Positions 1 to 9,400 of a stretch of 64,000 nucleotides of DNA are shown here, piece by piece. This DNA comes from Sisyra terminalis. Taxonomy: Eukaryota; Arthropoda; Insecta; Neuroptera; Sisyridae. The notes beneath the pieces are model-generated. The model had not been told where the DNA came from. It did no database searches and saw only the letters and a program-made list of their open reading frames with translations. Position 1 is the first letter of the stretch. The number at the start of each line of letters is the position of its first letter. The position numbers and the translations under genes were made by a program. The stretch lies in the NCBI GenBank assembly GCA_958496175.1, contig OY292275.1:55753701-55817700 (forward strand), given 5' to 3'.

Positions 1-762
1 TTTTGAAAAATCCCAATTATAGGCCAAAATTGCCGATTTTTTTCACTTTTGTCAACTTTAACGCCGTTTCCAGCGAAAACTATCGATCGTAGGTTAACGA
101 TAGTATGCTCATTCGATAGCGCTTGAATTACTCTATCGATGGTGTAAATTTGGTCCCGGTAAACCTTAAGGAAAAAAACTTTTTTTTTTAACTTTTGAAA
201 AATTTAAAATCCCGACCAGATGGTCGTCGAATTTTTGTAGAAATTTTTTTGTCGAATTTCTCGATGAAATTCACACCATAGATGCATAATGTAACGCTCG
301 AAGTGAATATTAAAAAAAAATGAGCTTTTCGTTAACCTTCATCGAATTTTTCGATAATGAAGTTTTATATAAACGTCATAATGCTATGCATATGTTAATT
401 TGTTTTATCGAAAAATTCGATGAAGCGTAACGAAAAGCTCAACTTTTTTTTAATATTCACTTCGACCGTTACATTATGCATCTATGGTGTGAATTTCATC
501 GAGAAATTCGACAAAAAAATTTCTACAAAAATTCGACGACCATCTGGTCGGGATTTTAAATTTTTCAAAAGTTGAAAAAAAAAGTTTTTTTCCTTAGGGT
601 TTTCCGGGACCAAATTTACACAATCGATAGAGTAATTCAGGCGCTATCGAATGAGCCTACTATCGTTAACCTACGATCGATAGTTTTCGCTAAAAACGGC
701 GTTAAAGTTGGAAAAAGTGAAAAAAATCGGCAATTTTGGCCTATTTTTGGGATTTTTCAAAA
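1..762. repeat. long inverted repeat, head-to-head junction of the satellite
   Basis: Bases 1 to about 358 are the reverse complement of about 406 to 762, with the symmetry centre near 381.5. For example CCCGACCAGATGGTCGTCGA at 211-230 mirrors 533-552, and the block at 322-358 mirrors 406-441. The loop (about 359-404) is AT-rich. The right arm is the start of satellite unit 1, so the satellite changes direction here; the left arm continues off the window edge. Indels between arms are few, so the arms are young or are being homogenised. Such an arrangement fits either a foldback-type transposon with long terminal arms made of tandem repeats, or a satellite inversion. Confidence 0.9.
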
Positions 763-899
763 TTCTGGCCAAAAAATTTTTCAAAAAAAAATGAAAAATA
801 CTACATCTAGGATATGTTTTTTAGGCCTCCCGTGACGTAACTAAGCCATTCCCAGAATCCTATTACATGAAAATCGTAAATTAGAAATTTTTTCGAGGA

Positions 900-958
900 T
901 GACGTCACATATGAGATGACGGCATATATAACATGACGTCATATATGAGATGACGTCA
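900..958. promoter_or_regulatory. TGACGTCA (CRE-type) palindrome cluster, satellite unit 1
   Basis: Three perfect TGACGTCA octamers lie at 900-907, 934-941 and 951-958, with a degenerate TGACGGCA at 917-924, separated by CATATGAGA-type spacers. Unit 2 repeats this exactly at 2155-2213. TGACGTCA is the palindromic binding site of CREB/ATF bZIP factors; binding here is inference. The cluster could equally be a structural or transposase-recognition feature of the repeat. Confidence 0.6.
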
Positions 959-1114
959 CGAAAATAAAAATAAAATATGTAATCGATCGATCACTTCTCA
1001 ACCCCGAAGGATTGGAAGTGATGATCGAATAATTCGGCTGTAACGTTAGAAAGGATATTATTAACGATCGAAAGTGCTAATTTACGCTGTAACGAATAGA
1101 TATTAATTAGAAAT

Positions 1115-1162
1115 TGGTTAGTAGAAATATAAAAATCTTTTACCTTGTTGGGGGTTCGATCC
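1115..1162 (+). promoter_or_regulatory. tRNA-like A box and B box (possible pol III promoter) in satellite unit 1
   Basis: TGGTTAGTAG at 1115-1124 fits the internal A box of tRNA genes, and GGTTCGATCC at 1153-1162 fits the B box, 38 bp downstream. The same pair occurs at 2370/2408, 3634/3672, 4874/4912 and, with one B-box change (GGATCGATCC), at 7690/7728. The spacing is somewhat shorter than in a normal tRNA, and I cannot fold a full cloverleaf, so this is not a tRNA gene. A tRNA-derived SINE remnant or a chance match fixed by satellite amplification are the alternatives. The minus strand of the same bases lies inside the 125-codon ORF. Confidence 0.35.
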
Positions 1163-3503
1163 ATCGTCTTTCCATTTATAACATATTCCGTGCGCTTATC
1201 GATTCGGCCATTGGAAGATATATGAATTGATCATTTAAACTCATATATAAAGATTTCTTCATTGATGGAAACTTGAAAAAAAATTTTCGATCGAAGAAAT
1301 TGTTATTTTCCAAAAATATTTTAATCGTAGCTGCTCCTTGTTAATCCCGGAAAATTTGTCTAAAGACATTGTAACATTTTATGGTCCTTCATCCTTTATT
1401 TCGAGAAAAACACATTTATATCTTGTATAATATATAAATCCTTAATATCGAATTAATTAACTCTATTTTTTTTAAAATCGAACGATTTTCGTGGAATTTT
1501 CCGGAAAAATTTTAACCATCGGTTCTGCATGTTACGTTCGGAAAAGTTGCCTCTCCACATTGGAAAACTTTTAGGTCCTTCATCCTTTTTTTCTCGAAAT
1601 CATTTTACATTTGTATTGCTTGATGTCGATTAATATCTAATTTTTTTAATTTCGTAATAATCGTTTATAGGTATCGAAAAGTTAAAAGTTTTAATATTTT
1701 CTCCTCAATCGTAACGTTAGGAACCTATGATGTGAATTTCATCGAGAAATTCGACAAAAATTTTTTCAAAAAATAATTTCCTAAAATCGACCACCCTTTC
1801 ATCGATGATTTTAAATTTTTCAAAAGTTGAAAAAAAAAGTTTTTTTCCTTAGGGTTTTCCGGGACCAAATTTACACCATCGATAGAGTAATTCAAGCGCT
1901 ATCGAATGAGCCTACTATCGTTAACCTACGATCGATAGTTTTCGCTGGAAACGGCGTTAAAGTTGACAAAAGTGACAAAAATCGCCGATTTTGGCCTATT
2001 TTTGGGATTTTTCAAAATTCTGGCCAAAAAATTTTTGAAAAAAAAATGAAAAATGTTACATCAAGGATATGTTTTTTAGGCCTCCCGTGACGTAACTAAG
2101 CCATTCCCAGAATCCTATTACATGAAAATCGTAAATTAGAAATTTTTTCGAGGATGACGTCACATATGAGATGACGGCATATATAACATGACGTCATATA
2201 TGAGATGACGTCACGAAAATAAAAATAAAATATGTGATCGATCGATCACTTCTCAACCCCGAAAGGTTGCAAGTGATGATCGAATAATTCGGCTGTAACG
2301 TTAGAAAGGATATTATTAACGATCGAAAGTGATAACTTAAGCTGTAACGAATAGATATTAATTAGAAATTGGTTAGTAGAAATATAAAAATCTTTTACCT
2401 GGTTGGGGGTTCGATCCATCGTCTTTCCATTTATAACATATTCCGTGCGCTTATCGATTCGGCCATTGGAAGATATATGAATTGATCATTTAAACTCATA
2501 TATAAAGATTTCTTAATTCATGGAAACTTGAAAAAAAAAATTTCGATCGAAGAAATTGTAATTTTCCAAAAATATTTTAATCGTAGCTGCTCCATGTTAA
2601 TCCCGGAAAATTTGTCTAAAGACATTGTAACATTTTATGGTCCTTCATCCTTTATTTCGAGAAAAACACATTTATATCTTGTATAATATATAAATCCTTA
2701 ATATCGAATTAATTAACTGTATTTTTTTTAAAATCGAACGATTTTCGTGGAATTTTCCGGAAAAATTTTAACCTTCGGTTCTGCATGTTACGTTTGGAAA
2801 AGTTGCCTCTCCACATTGGAAAACTTTTAGGTCCTTCATCCTTTTTTTCTCGAAAACATTTTACATTTGTATTGCTTGATGTCGATTAATATCTAAATTT
2901 TTTAATTTCGTAATAATCGTTTATAGGTATCGAAAAGTTAATAGTTTTAATATTTTCTCCTCAATCGTAACGTTAGGAACCTATGATGTGAATTTCATCG
3001 AGAAATTCGACAAAAATTTTTTCAAAAAATAATTTCCTAAAATCGACCACCCTTTCATCGATGATTTTAAATTTTTCAAAAGTTGAAAAAAAAAGTTTTT
3101 TTCCTTAGGGTTTTCCGGGACCAAATTTACACCATCGATAGAGTAATTCAAGCGCTATCGAATGAGCCTACTATCGTTAACCTACGATCGATAGTTTTCG
3201 CTGGAAACGGCGTTAAAGTTGACGAAAGTGAAAAAAATCGCTAATTTTGGCCTATTTTTGGGATTTTCAAAATTCTGGCCAAAAAATTTTTCAAAAAAAA
3301 ATAAAAAATATTAACTATAGGATATGTTTTTTAGGCCTCCCGTGACGTAACTAAGTCATTCCCAGAATCCTATTACATGAAAATCGTAAATTCGCCTATT
3401 TTCCGGGAATTTTTTTCAGGTATGACGTCATTGTGTGACGTCGTTGGTTGACGACGTATTTATGACGTCATATATACAAATCAAAAAAAAAATCTATGTA
3501 ATC

Positions 3504-3545
3504 GATCGATCACTTCTCAACCCCGAAAGGTTGGAAGTGATGATC
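3504..3545. other. conserved 42-nt hairpin in satellite unit 3
   Basis: GATCGATCACTTC-T-CAACC pairs with GGTTG-GAAGTGAT-GATC around a CCGAAA loop, giving a stem of about 19 bp with single-base bulges. The same hairpin lies in unit 4 at 4744-4785 and, with one or two unpaired changes, in units 1, 2 and 5. On the minus strand it covers the last codons and stop of the 125-codon ORF, so it could act as an RNA 3'-end structure; that role is inference. Confidence 0.6.
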
Positions 3546-3887
3546 GAATAATTCGGCTGTAACGTTAGAAAGGATATTATTAACGATCGAAAGTGATAAC
3601 TTAAGCTGTAACGAATATATATTAATTAGAAATTGGTTAGTAGAAATATAAAAATCTTTTACCTTGTTGGGGGTTCGATCCATCGTCTTTCCGTTTATAA
3701 CATATTCCGTGCGCTTATCGATTCGGCCATTGGAAGATATATGTAATGATCGTTGAAACTCATATATAAAGATTTCTTCATTGATGGAAACTTGAAAAAA
3801 ATTTTCGATCGAAGGAATTGTAATTTTCCAAAAATATTTTAACCATAGCTGCTCCAGGTTAATCCCGGAAAATTTGTCCTAAGACAT
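3510..3887 (-). pseudogene. unit-3 homologue of the satellite 125-codon ORF, third codon is a stop
   Basis: This is the exact positional homologue of the open frame in unit 4, with the same 378-nt length. ATG TCT is followed by TAG at codon 3, but the remaining frame is open to the same terminal ..FGVEK stop. Compensating single-base runs (A-run against T-run) keep the frame in units 3 and 4, whereas units 1 and 2 carry a TGA within the FQRS stretch and a frameshift, and unit 5 has an in-frame TAG plus a later shift. I do not recognise the family. Confidence 0.35.
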
Positions 3888-4663
3888 GGTAACATTTTAT
3901 AGTCCTTCATCCTTTTTTGCGGAAAAAACGAATTTGTATTTGAAAAGCATTAACTTGCATAATGTATATTTTTTAATATCGAAGTAATGTTACAATCGAA
4001 CGATGTTCGACGAATTTTCCGGAAAAATTTTAACCATCGCTTGATCATGTTACGTTCGGAAAAGTTTTGAATTACATTGGAAAATTTTTAGGTCCTTTAT
4101 CCTTTTTTTCATGAAAACAATTTACCTTTGCATTGGATTATGACGCATAATTTGTAAATTCGTAAAATTCATTTAAGCGTTACGAAAAGTTAAAAAGTTT
4201 TTACATATTCGCTTCAATCGTAACGTAAGTCACCCATAGTGTAAATTTCATCGAGAATTTCGCCAAAAAAGAATTTCGAATTAAACTTCATAAAATCGAC
4301 CACCATTTCTACGACGATTTGCATTTCTGAAAAGTTAAAAAAAAAAAGTTTTTTCCCTTAAGGTTTTCCGGGACCTAATTTACACCATCGATAGAGTAAT
4401 TCAAGCGCTATCGAATGAGCCTACTATCGTTAACGTACGATCGATAGTTTTCGCTAGAAACATCGTTAAAGTTGGAAAAAGCGAAAAAAAACACGCAATT
4501 TGCCCTATTTTTGGGATTTTTCAAAATTCTGGCCAAAAAATTTTTGAAAAAAAAATGAAAAATATTAACTATAGGATATGTTTTTTAGGCTTCCCGTGAC
4601 GTAACTAAGCGATTCCCAGAATCCTATATCACTAAAATCGAAAATCCGAATTTTTTTCGAGGA

Positions 4664-4718
4664 TGACGTCACACATGAATTGACGTCATTTTATGACGTC
4701 ACATATGAGATGACGTCA
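4664..4718. promoter_or_regulatory. TGACGTCA palindrome cluster, satellite unit 4
   Basis: Four perfect TGACGTCA octamers lie at 4664-4671, 4681-4688, 4694-4701 and 4711-4718. Units 3 (3420-3475) and 5 (about 7475-7525) carry a different version with TGACGTCG and GACGACGT blocks, so two sub-types of the cluster exist within one array. Confidence 0.6.
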
Positions 4719-4749
4719 CAAAAATAAAAGTAAAATACGTATCGATCGA

Positions 4750-5127
4750 TCACTTCTCAACCCCGAAAGGTTGGAAGTGATGATCGAATAATTCGGCTGT
4801 AACGTTAGAAAGGATATTATTAACGATCGAAAGTGATAACTTAAGCTGTAACGAATATATATTAATTAGAAATTGGTTAGTAGAAATATAAAAATCTTTT
4901 ACCTTGTTGGGGGTTCGATCCATCGTCTTTCCGTTTACAACATATTCCGTGCGCTTATCAATTCGGCCATTGGAAGATATATGTAATGATCGTTGAAACT
5001 CATATATAAAGATTTCTTCATTGATGGAAACTTGAAAATTTTTTTCGATCGAAGGAATAGGAATTTTCCAAAAATATTTTAACCATAGCTGCTCCATGTT
5101 AATCCCGGAAAATTTGTTTAAAGACAT
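4750..5127 (-). CDS. hypothetical 125-aa ORF inside satellite unit 4
   Basis: ATG-initiated minus-strand frame of 125 codons, starting MSLNKFSGINMEQ and ending HFQPFGVEK. It has no signal peptide or clear membrane segment, is rich in I, N, K and S, and matches no domain I can name. An in-frame stop lies four codons upstream of the ATG, so the start is fixed within this exon. Its sense frame is partly conserved across units: unit 3 is open except codon 3. A second segment of each unit, about 185 bp away, encodes a related N-terminus on the same strand (for example MWRGNFSERNMQNRWLKFF at about 1557-1500), so the unit seems built from duplicated ORF beginnings. It may be a real small protein family amplified in the satellite, or an AT-rich chance frame. 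No expression evidence can be seen. Confidence 0.3.
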   Translation of the reverse strand: MSLNKFSGINMEQLWLKYFWKIPIPSIEKNFQVSINEEIFIYEFQRSLHISSNGRIDKRTEYVVNGKTMDRTPNKVKDFYISTNQFLINIYSLQLKLSLSIVNNILSNVTAELFDHHFQPFGVEK

Positions 5128-5157
5128 TGAAACATTTTATGGTCCTTCATCCTTTAT

Positions 5158-6470
5158 TTGATAAAAACATTTTGCATTTGCTAACTATAATAGGTAAATT
5201 TTAAACACTTAAGTGTTGATAGGGAATGTTGACTCTTCCTTAGATCGTAACCATGTGTTGCTATGGGGCGTATATTGTCGGAAAATCTTTCTTAAGTCGT
5301 AGGGAATATATTTCAATAAACCAATAAACAATTTCCTCATCAATCTTTTCGATATTATATAGTCTGTTGTAATGACGTAAAGCATTTCATTAAAGTTCAA
5401 ATATGATTGAAAAATTCAATGACAATTGAAAGAAAATTTTTGAAAAAAAAAACATGTTTGGATACAGTGGCTAGATGTTAAATTCGGAAAAATTTTCAAA
5501 ATCAAACAACAATTAAACGAAAAAGATATAGTTAAGAGTACCTACCTACCTACTCTATTGTTTAACTAACTTTACTTCTATGTATTTTAATTGTTTAAAG
5601 GATCTGAAAAAAATATAGGTGAATGGGGTAGATCGAATTGAAACAATGTATTCAAGTAAAACAATTTTTTATTTAATCTTTAAATTCAACAATATACCAG
5701 AAACTTTTGGATATTTATAAATGTATATAAATTCATATATTTATTTTTCGTATAAACAAAAAATGTAAGTTTATATATAAACTTTTTTGTTATGGCAATC
5801 ACATTATTATTTATCACTTTAAGTTCATTGATTTATGGATGCACTAATTCACACAACACTAATTAGAAAGCTGATGATTTTGTGATCTTCTCGGTACCAT
5901 TTCTGCAAATTATCTGATGAAATTGGTTGATGATTCTCGAATGATCTATATCCATTCCTCCAACATCCATTTGGAAAAACAATGAACGATCGGCATTCCT
6001 TGATCTGATGTCTTATTGGTCGACCGGCTTTATCTGTACTAACAAAAAAGAAATAAAAATAAAATTCTATTTAAAACAATTCGGATAGGCATTGATGATG
6101 TAGACGAATTGATCGAGTTATTCTTATCATACTTGCAAAATTTAATATTTATATGTCTATGATTAATAATGATACTAGGGCTAGCGAAAATTTTGGATCG
6201 TGTATAGAAAACATTTTTATAATATCAAAGATTGAATTAAATTTTATACTCTTAAACAAGTATTCACAGATCATATATCCCTTATTTCTTCTAACATTAA
6301 AAATTAATTAACATTAGTAAACTTAAAGCACTGATACGGCAATTAGATATAATCAATTAGTTAATATTTGCAGTCGAGATGATTGATCTAATTCGTTATA
6401 TGTCGAGGATTTGAATGTTTCCACTGACCAGTTAATTATTAAAATCCATACCTATTGAGTGCATCTGAAT
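5158..6470. other. AT-rich interruption of the satellite, no gene recognised
   Basis: Sequence between satellite units 4 and 5. It holds a perfect 14-bp palindrome AACACTTAAGTGTT at 5204-5217, a 63-codon minus-strand frame at 5209-5400 that I cannot assign, and a short CTAC-type tetramer run near 5540. Nothing else is recognisable until the retrotransposon fossil at 6480. Confidence 0.5.
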
Positions 6471-6479
6471 TTAAGAATA

Positions 6480-6945
6480 AGACGAAATCATGTTGCATCA
6501 AAGAAAAATTGTACAACTGTTCAGGAGTGTATCAAAAATAATCTAGCATTAATTACAAAATAATTAAACTATTGTAAAAAATTAAAAAAGCTTCTAAAAA
6601 TAATTTTCCAAAAGCATAAGAATAAAGTAGCAAGACAATAATCTAAAAATAGTAAGGACCTATGGCAATATATAAATACTTAATGAAGTAAAAAACAACA
6701 TATACGTACATAACCATATAGACTAAATTAACAAGGAAGGCGTAAAAATATCAAACCCAAATGAAAGAACAGATCATTTTGTCGATTTTTTTAACAACAT
6801 TAGCAATAAATATGCCTACATTATATGTGGAGCTGATGAGAGTATAAAAAAAAATCCGAGATCAATTTTTCTGAAGCTTACTGCACTGCGAAGTTAAAGC
6901 AATAGTAAAACAAATAAACATATGCACAGTACCTAAAAGGATATG
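6480..6945 (+). pseudogene. degraded non-LTR retrotransposon, endonuclease-RT linker (CR1/Jockey group)
   Basis: Around 6655-6740 the frame reads like the typical linker phrase (NSKDLWQYINT), then NKEGVKISNPNERTDHFVDF and FFNNISNKYA at about 6729-6815, then NPRSIFLK and, after a one-base shift, EVKAIVKQIN at about 6890-6925. In CR1/Jockey-group ORF2 proteins this order (sandwiched linker, FF.NI, FL..T..EV..II..L) precedes the reverse transcriptase. Stops and shifts are frequent, so it is an old fossil with neither endonuclease nor RT catalytic parts present. It ends just before satellite unit 5, so either it inserted in the array or the array was broken beside it. Confidence 0.5.
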
Positions 6946-6973
6946 AATATAAAATTTTATTATTGAAAATTTC

Positions 6974-8020
6974 GATGATGGGTATCGAAAAGTTAAAAAG
7001 TTTTTACATATTCGCTTCAATCGTAACGTAAGGCACCGATAGTGTGAATTTCATCAAGAAATTCGACAAAAAAATTTTCGAATTCCATTTCATAAAATCG
7101 ACCACCGTTTCATCGACGATTTTAAATTTCTGAAAAGTTGAAGAAAAAAGTTTTTTTCCTTAAGGCTTTCCGGGACCAAATTTTCACCATCGATAGAGTA
7201 ATTCAAGCGCTATCGAATGAGCCTACTATCGTTAACCTACGATCGATAGTTTTCGCTGGAAACGGCGTTAAAGTTGACAAAAGTGAAAAAAATCGTCAAT
7301 TTTGGCCTATTTTTGGGATTTTTCAAAAATGCTGCCGAAAAATTTTTCAAAAAAAAATGAAAAATATTGACTATAGGATATGTTTTTTAAGCCTCCCGTG
7401 ACGTAAAAAAGCCATTCCCAGAATCCCATTTCAGGAAAATCGAAAATTCGCAAAATTTTCGGGAATTTTTTTCGGGAATGACGTCATTGGGTGACGTCGT
7501 TGGGAGACGACGTATGTTAGATGTCATGTACAAACCAAAAAAAAAAAATCTACGTAATCGATCGATCACTTCTCAACCCCGAAAGGTTGGAAGTGATGAT
7601 CGAATAATTCGGCTGTAAGGTTAGAAAGGATATTATTAACGATCGAAAGTGATAACTTAAGCTGTAACGAATATATTGAAATTAGAAATTGGTTAGTAGA
7701 AATATAAAAATCTTTTACCTGATTGGGGGATCGATCCATCGTCTTTCCGTTTATAACATATTCCGTGCGCTTATCGATTCGGCCATTGGAAGATATATGA
7801 ATTGATCGTTGAAACTCATATATAAAGATTTCTTCATTGATGGAAACTTGAAAATTTTTTTCGATCGAAGGAATTGGAATTTCCCAAAAATATTTTAACC
7901 ATAGCTACTCCATGTTAATCCCGGAAAATTTGTCTAAAGACATTGAAACATTTTCTGGTCCTTCATCCTTTTTTTCTTAAAAAACAAATTTGTATTTGAA
8001 TAGCCATAATTTTCTTGCAA
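6974..8020. repeat. satellite unit 5 (detached copy)
   Basis: Matches the array from the end part of one unit (TATCGAAAAGTTAAAAAG) through the TGACGTC cluster, hairpin (about 7560-7601) and tRNA-like boxes to the CCTTCATCC block near 7970, then fades by about 8020. It is closest to unit 3 in the TGACGTCG-type cluster and to units 3 and 4 in the minus-strand ORF region (VSINEEIFIYEFQRS on the minus strand), but has a TAG near codon 13 and a later frameshift. Probably once contiguous with unit 4. Confidence 0.9.
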
Positions 8021-8173
8021 TAATTGCAATAATCTTGCAATAATTTTCATTATTTTTTTTGAACAGTTACTGCAACACGTGTAGAATACCTTAAATATAT
8101 GAAATAATTAATAATATTTCCAACAATCAAAAATCGATGAGAGCTTTCATGAATGATTGCAGATGTGTTACAG

Positions 8174-8431
8174 ATTAGATCGTTCAATTTGCTACAAGAA
8201 TATACCTTGGTCATTCCGAAATATTGTCACCAACGTGAGCTATAAAATTCCAAAGTGCAAGAGAATATTGTTCCCATGTTATTTAAATGAAAAATCGAAA
8301 TTTGCGATGCGGCACTTCTTAATACTTAATATTAAGAGCTTAAACTTTCACAGGATTTTTTTTTTGTCATTCCCAACAATATTTTCGATTTAATTAAGAA
8401 TAAAAAATTCATAATTTTTTTTGAATCAGTT
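8174..8431. mobile_element. half copy of the foldback/MITE family
   Basis: Right-hand half of the element fully present at 56702-57599: TTCCGAAATATTGTCACC, the CCATGTTATTTAAATG block, the TTAATATTAAGAGCTT block, CATTCCCAACAATATTTTCG and the terminal TTTTTTTTGAATCAGT, ending at about 8431. The left half is absent. An open frame of 78 codons at 8157-8393 is an accident of this repeat. Confidence 0.8.
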
Positions 8432-8879
8432 AAATATACAGTATGTATTGACATCCTGCTAAATAAATTAATAATACTAATTAACGTATGGATAGTTAAT
8501 CCTAGAGTCGCTAAAGTAAAGACTTGAGTAGTTATGAAGCGACGGTTAATAACAATTAAAAAAAAATATTTAAGTCATAATAAAACTGACATTTATCTAT
8601 CAACTTATCTCCGAAAAAATCATTATTCATTTATTGCAAAGGAGAAGAAAATTAATAGTTTTTAACAAAAAATTGTAATGTATTTAGAAATAAAAAGTAC
8701 GAAATTTTTTTTTTATAAACTTCAGTGTAGAAAAGGGCATTTTTTTTTATTTATAGGCCACTAATTGACTTATATCACCAATGCAATAGAACAGTAATCC
8801 TGAGTGATTATACGTATCATCACTCAACGATAATCTGTCATTAAATATAACAATGTTCCGTTAAGTAAATCCTATCTGT

Positions 8880-9400
8880 TAATCTTCATTATAAGATGCA
8901 AACGGGCGACGAAGAATGGGGCGAGTAATGGATGATTGTGTGTATTCGGCTAGAAATAATGCCCTTGTTACCTGATAATGAAAGGGTCTTGCCTATTATC
9001 GTCATTATGGTTATCCGATAACGAAGATGTAAAGGTTTTCGGGGATTGAATGGTGTTAAAGTGACACCGAGCCCTAACGCAAAGGCTTTCGCATCCCATC
9101 CGCATTCGAATCCTGTCGGGAAAAATCTCCAAAGGCATTTTTGGATTGAAATCGAAAATGTATTTACCATATTAATTAATCCACAACAGCTATTCAGTAT
9201 TCCGGGCGAGAGAAACGTACGTAATGGGAATTGATTTAGACGAGGGACAAATATTTGTGCGAGTTGTATTATGATCGCGATTTTCGGCGAAGATATGCAA
9301 TCTGCATAAATATAATTCCCTATGGAGAACAATACGCCTGTCACATTCTGCGTTAAGTGGATATCTACGGAATAATACATTCATCCGCCACCCGTTTTCC
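8880..9400. other. GC-richer single-copy block, no confident gene
   Basis: Base composition is visibly less AT-rich than the flanks. A 163-codon frame is open on the minus strand (8889-9380) and a 62-codon frame on the plus strand (9046-9234). Neither resembles a family I know, and both strands being open suggests neither is selected. It may be a conserved non-coding or regulatory block. Confidence 0.3.

Larger units (their letters stand above)
489..5157. repeat. satellite array of about 1.25-kb units, four head-to-tail copies
   Basis: Using the recurring phrase GTGAATTTCATCGAGAAATT as the phase mark, units start at 489, 1732, 2988 and 4241; homologous positions lie 1252-1256 bp apart. Units 1 and 2 are nearly identical; units 3 and 4 are more alike in the CTTTCC..GTGCGCTTATC part. 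Unit 4 stops matching at about 5157. Each unit contains, in order: a block with ACTATCG..CGATAGT inverted repeats, a TGACGTCA palindrome cluster, a conserved hairpin, a tRNA-like A/B box pair, a minus-strand 125-codon ORF region, and an internally duplicated segment ending in GGTCCTTCATCCTTT. Plus-strand open frames of 87 codons in units 1, 2 and 5 begin at TTG and fail in units 3 and 4. Confidence 0.93.

Noticed and set aside
572..835. 87-codon plus-strand frame repeated at 1827 and 7138
   Set aside because: Starts at TTG, not ATG; broken in units 3 and 4; runs through inverted-repeat and homopolymer sequence of the satellite. A repeat by-product rather than a gene.
1115..1162. A true tRNA gene in the satellite
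   Set aside because: A and B boxes fit, but acceptor and anticodon stems do not pair in any orientation I tried; reported only as tRNA-like.
1..5157. CRISPR array
   Set aside because: Repeat units are 1.25 kb without spacer structure and the genome is eukaryotic in every other feature.
9046..9234. 62-codon plus-strand exon candidate
   Set aside because: No convincing splice sites or family match; overlaps an equally open antisense frame.
8889..9380. 163-codon minus-strand frame
   Set aside because: No domain recognised, and the opposite strand is open too in the middle. Kept only as an unassigned GC-richer block.
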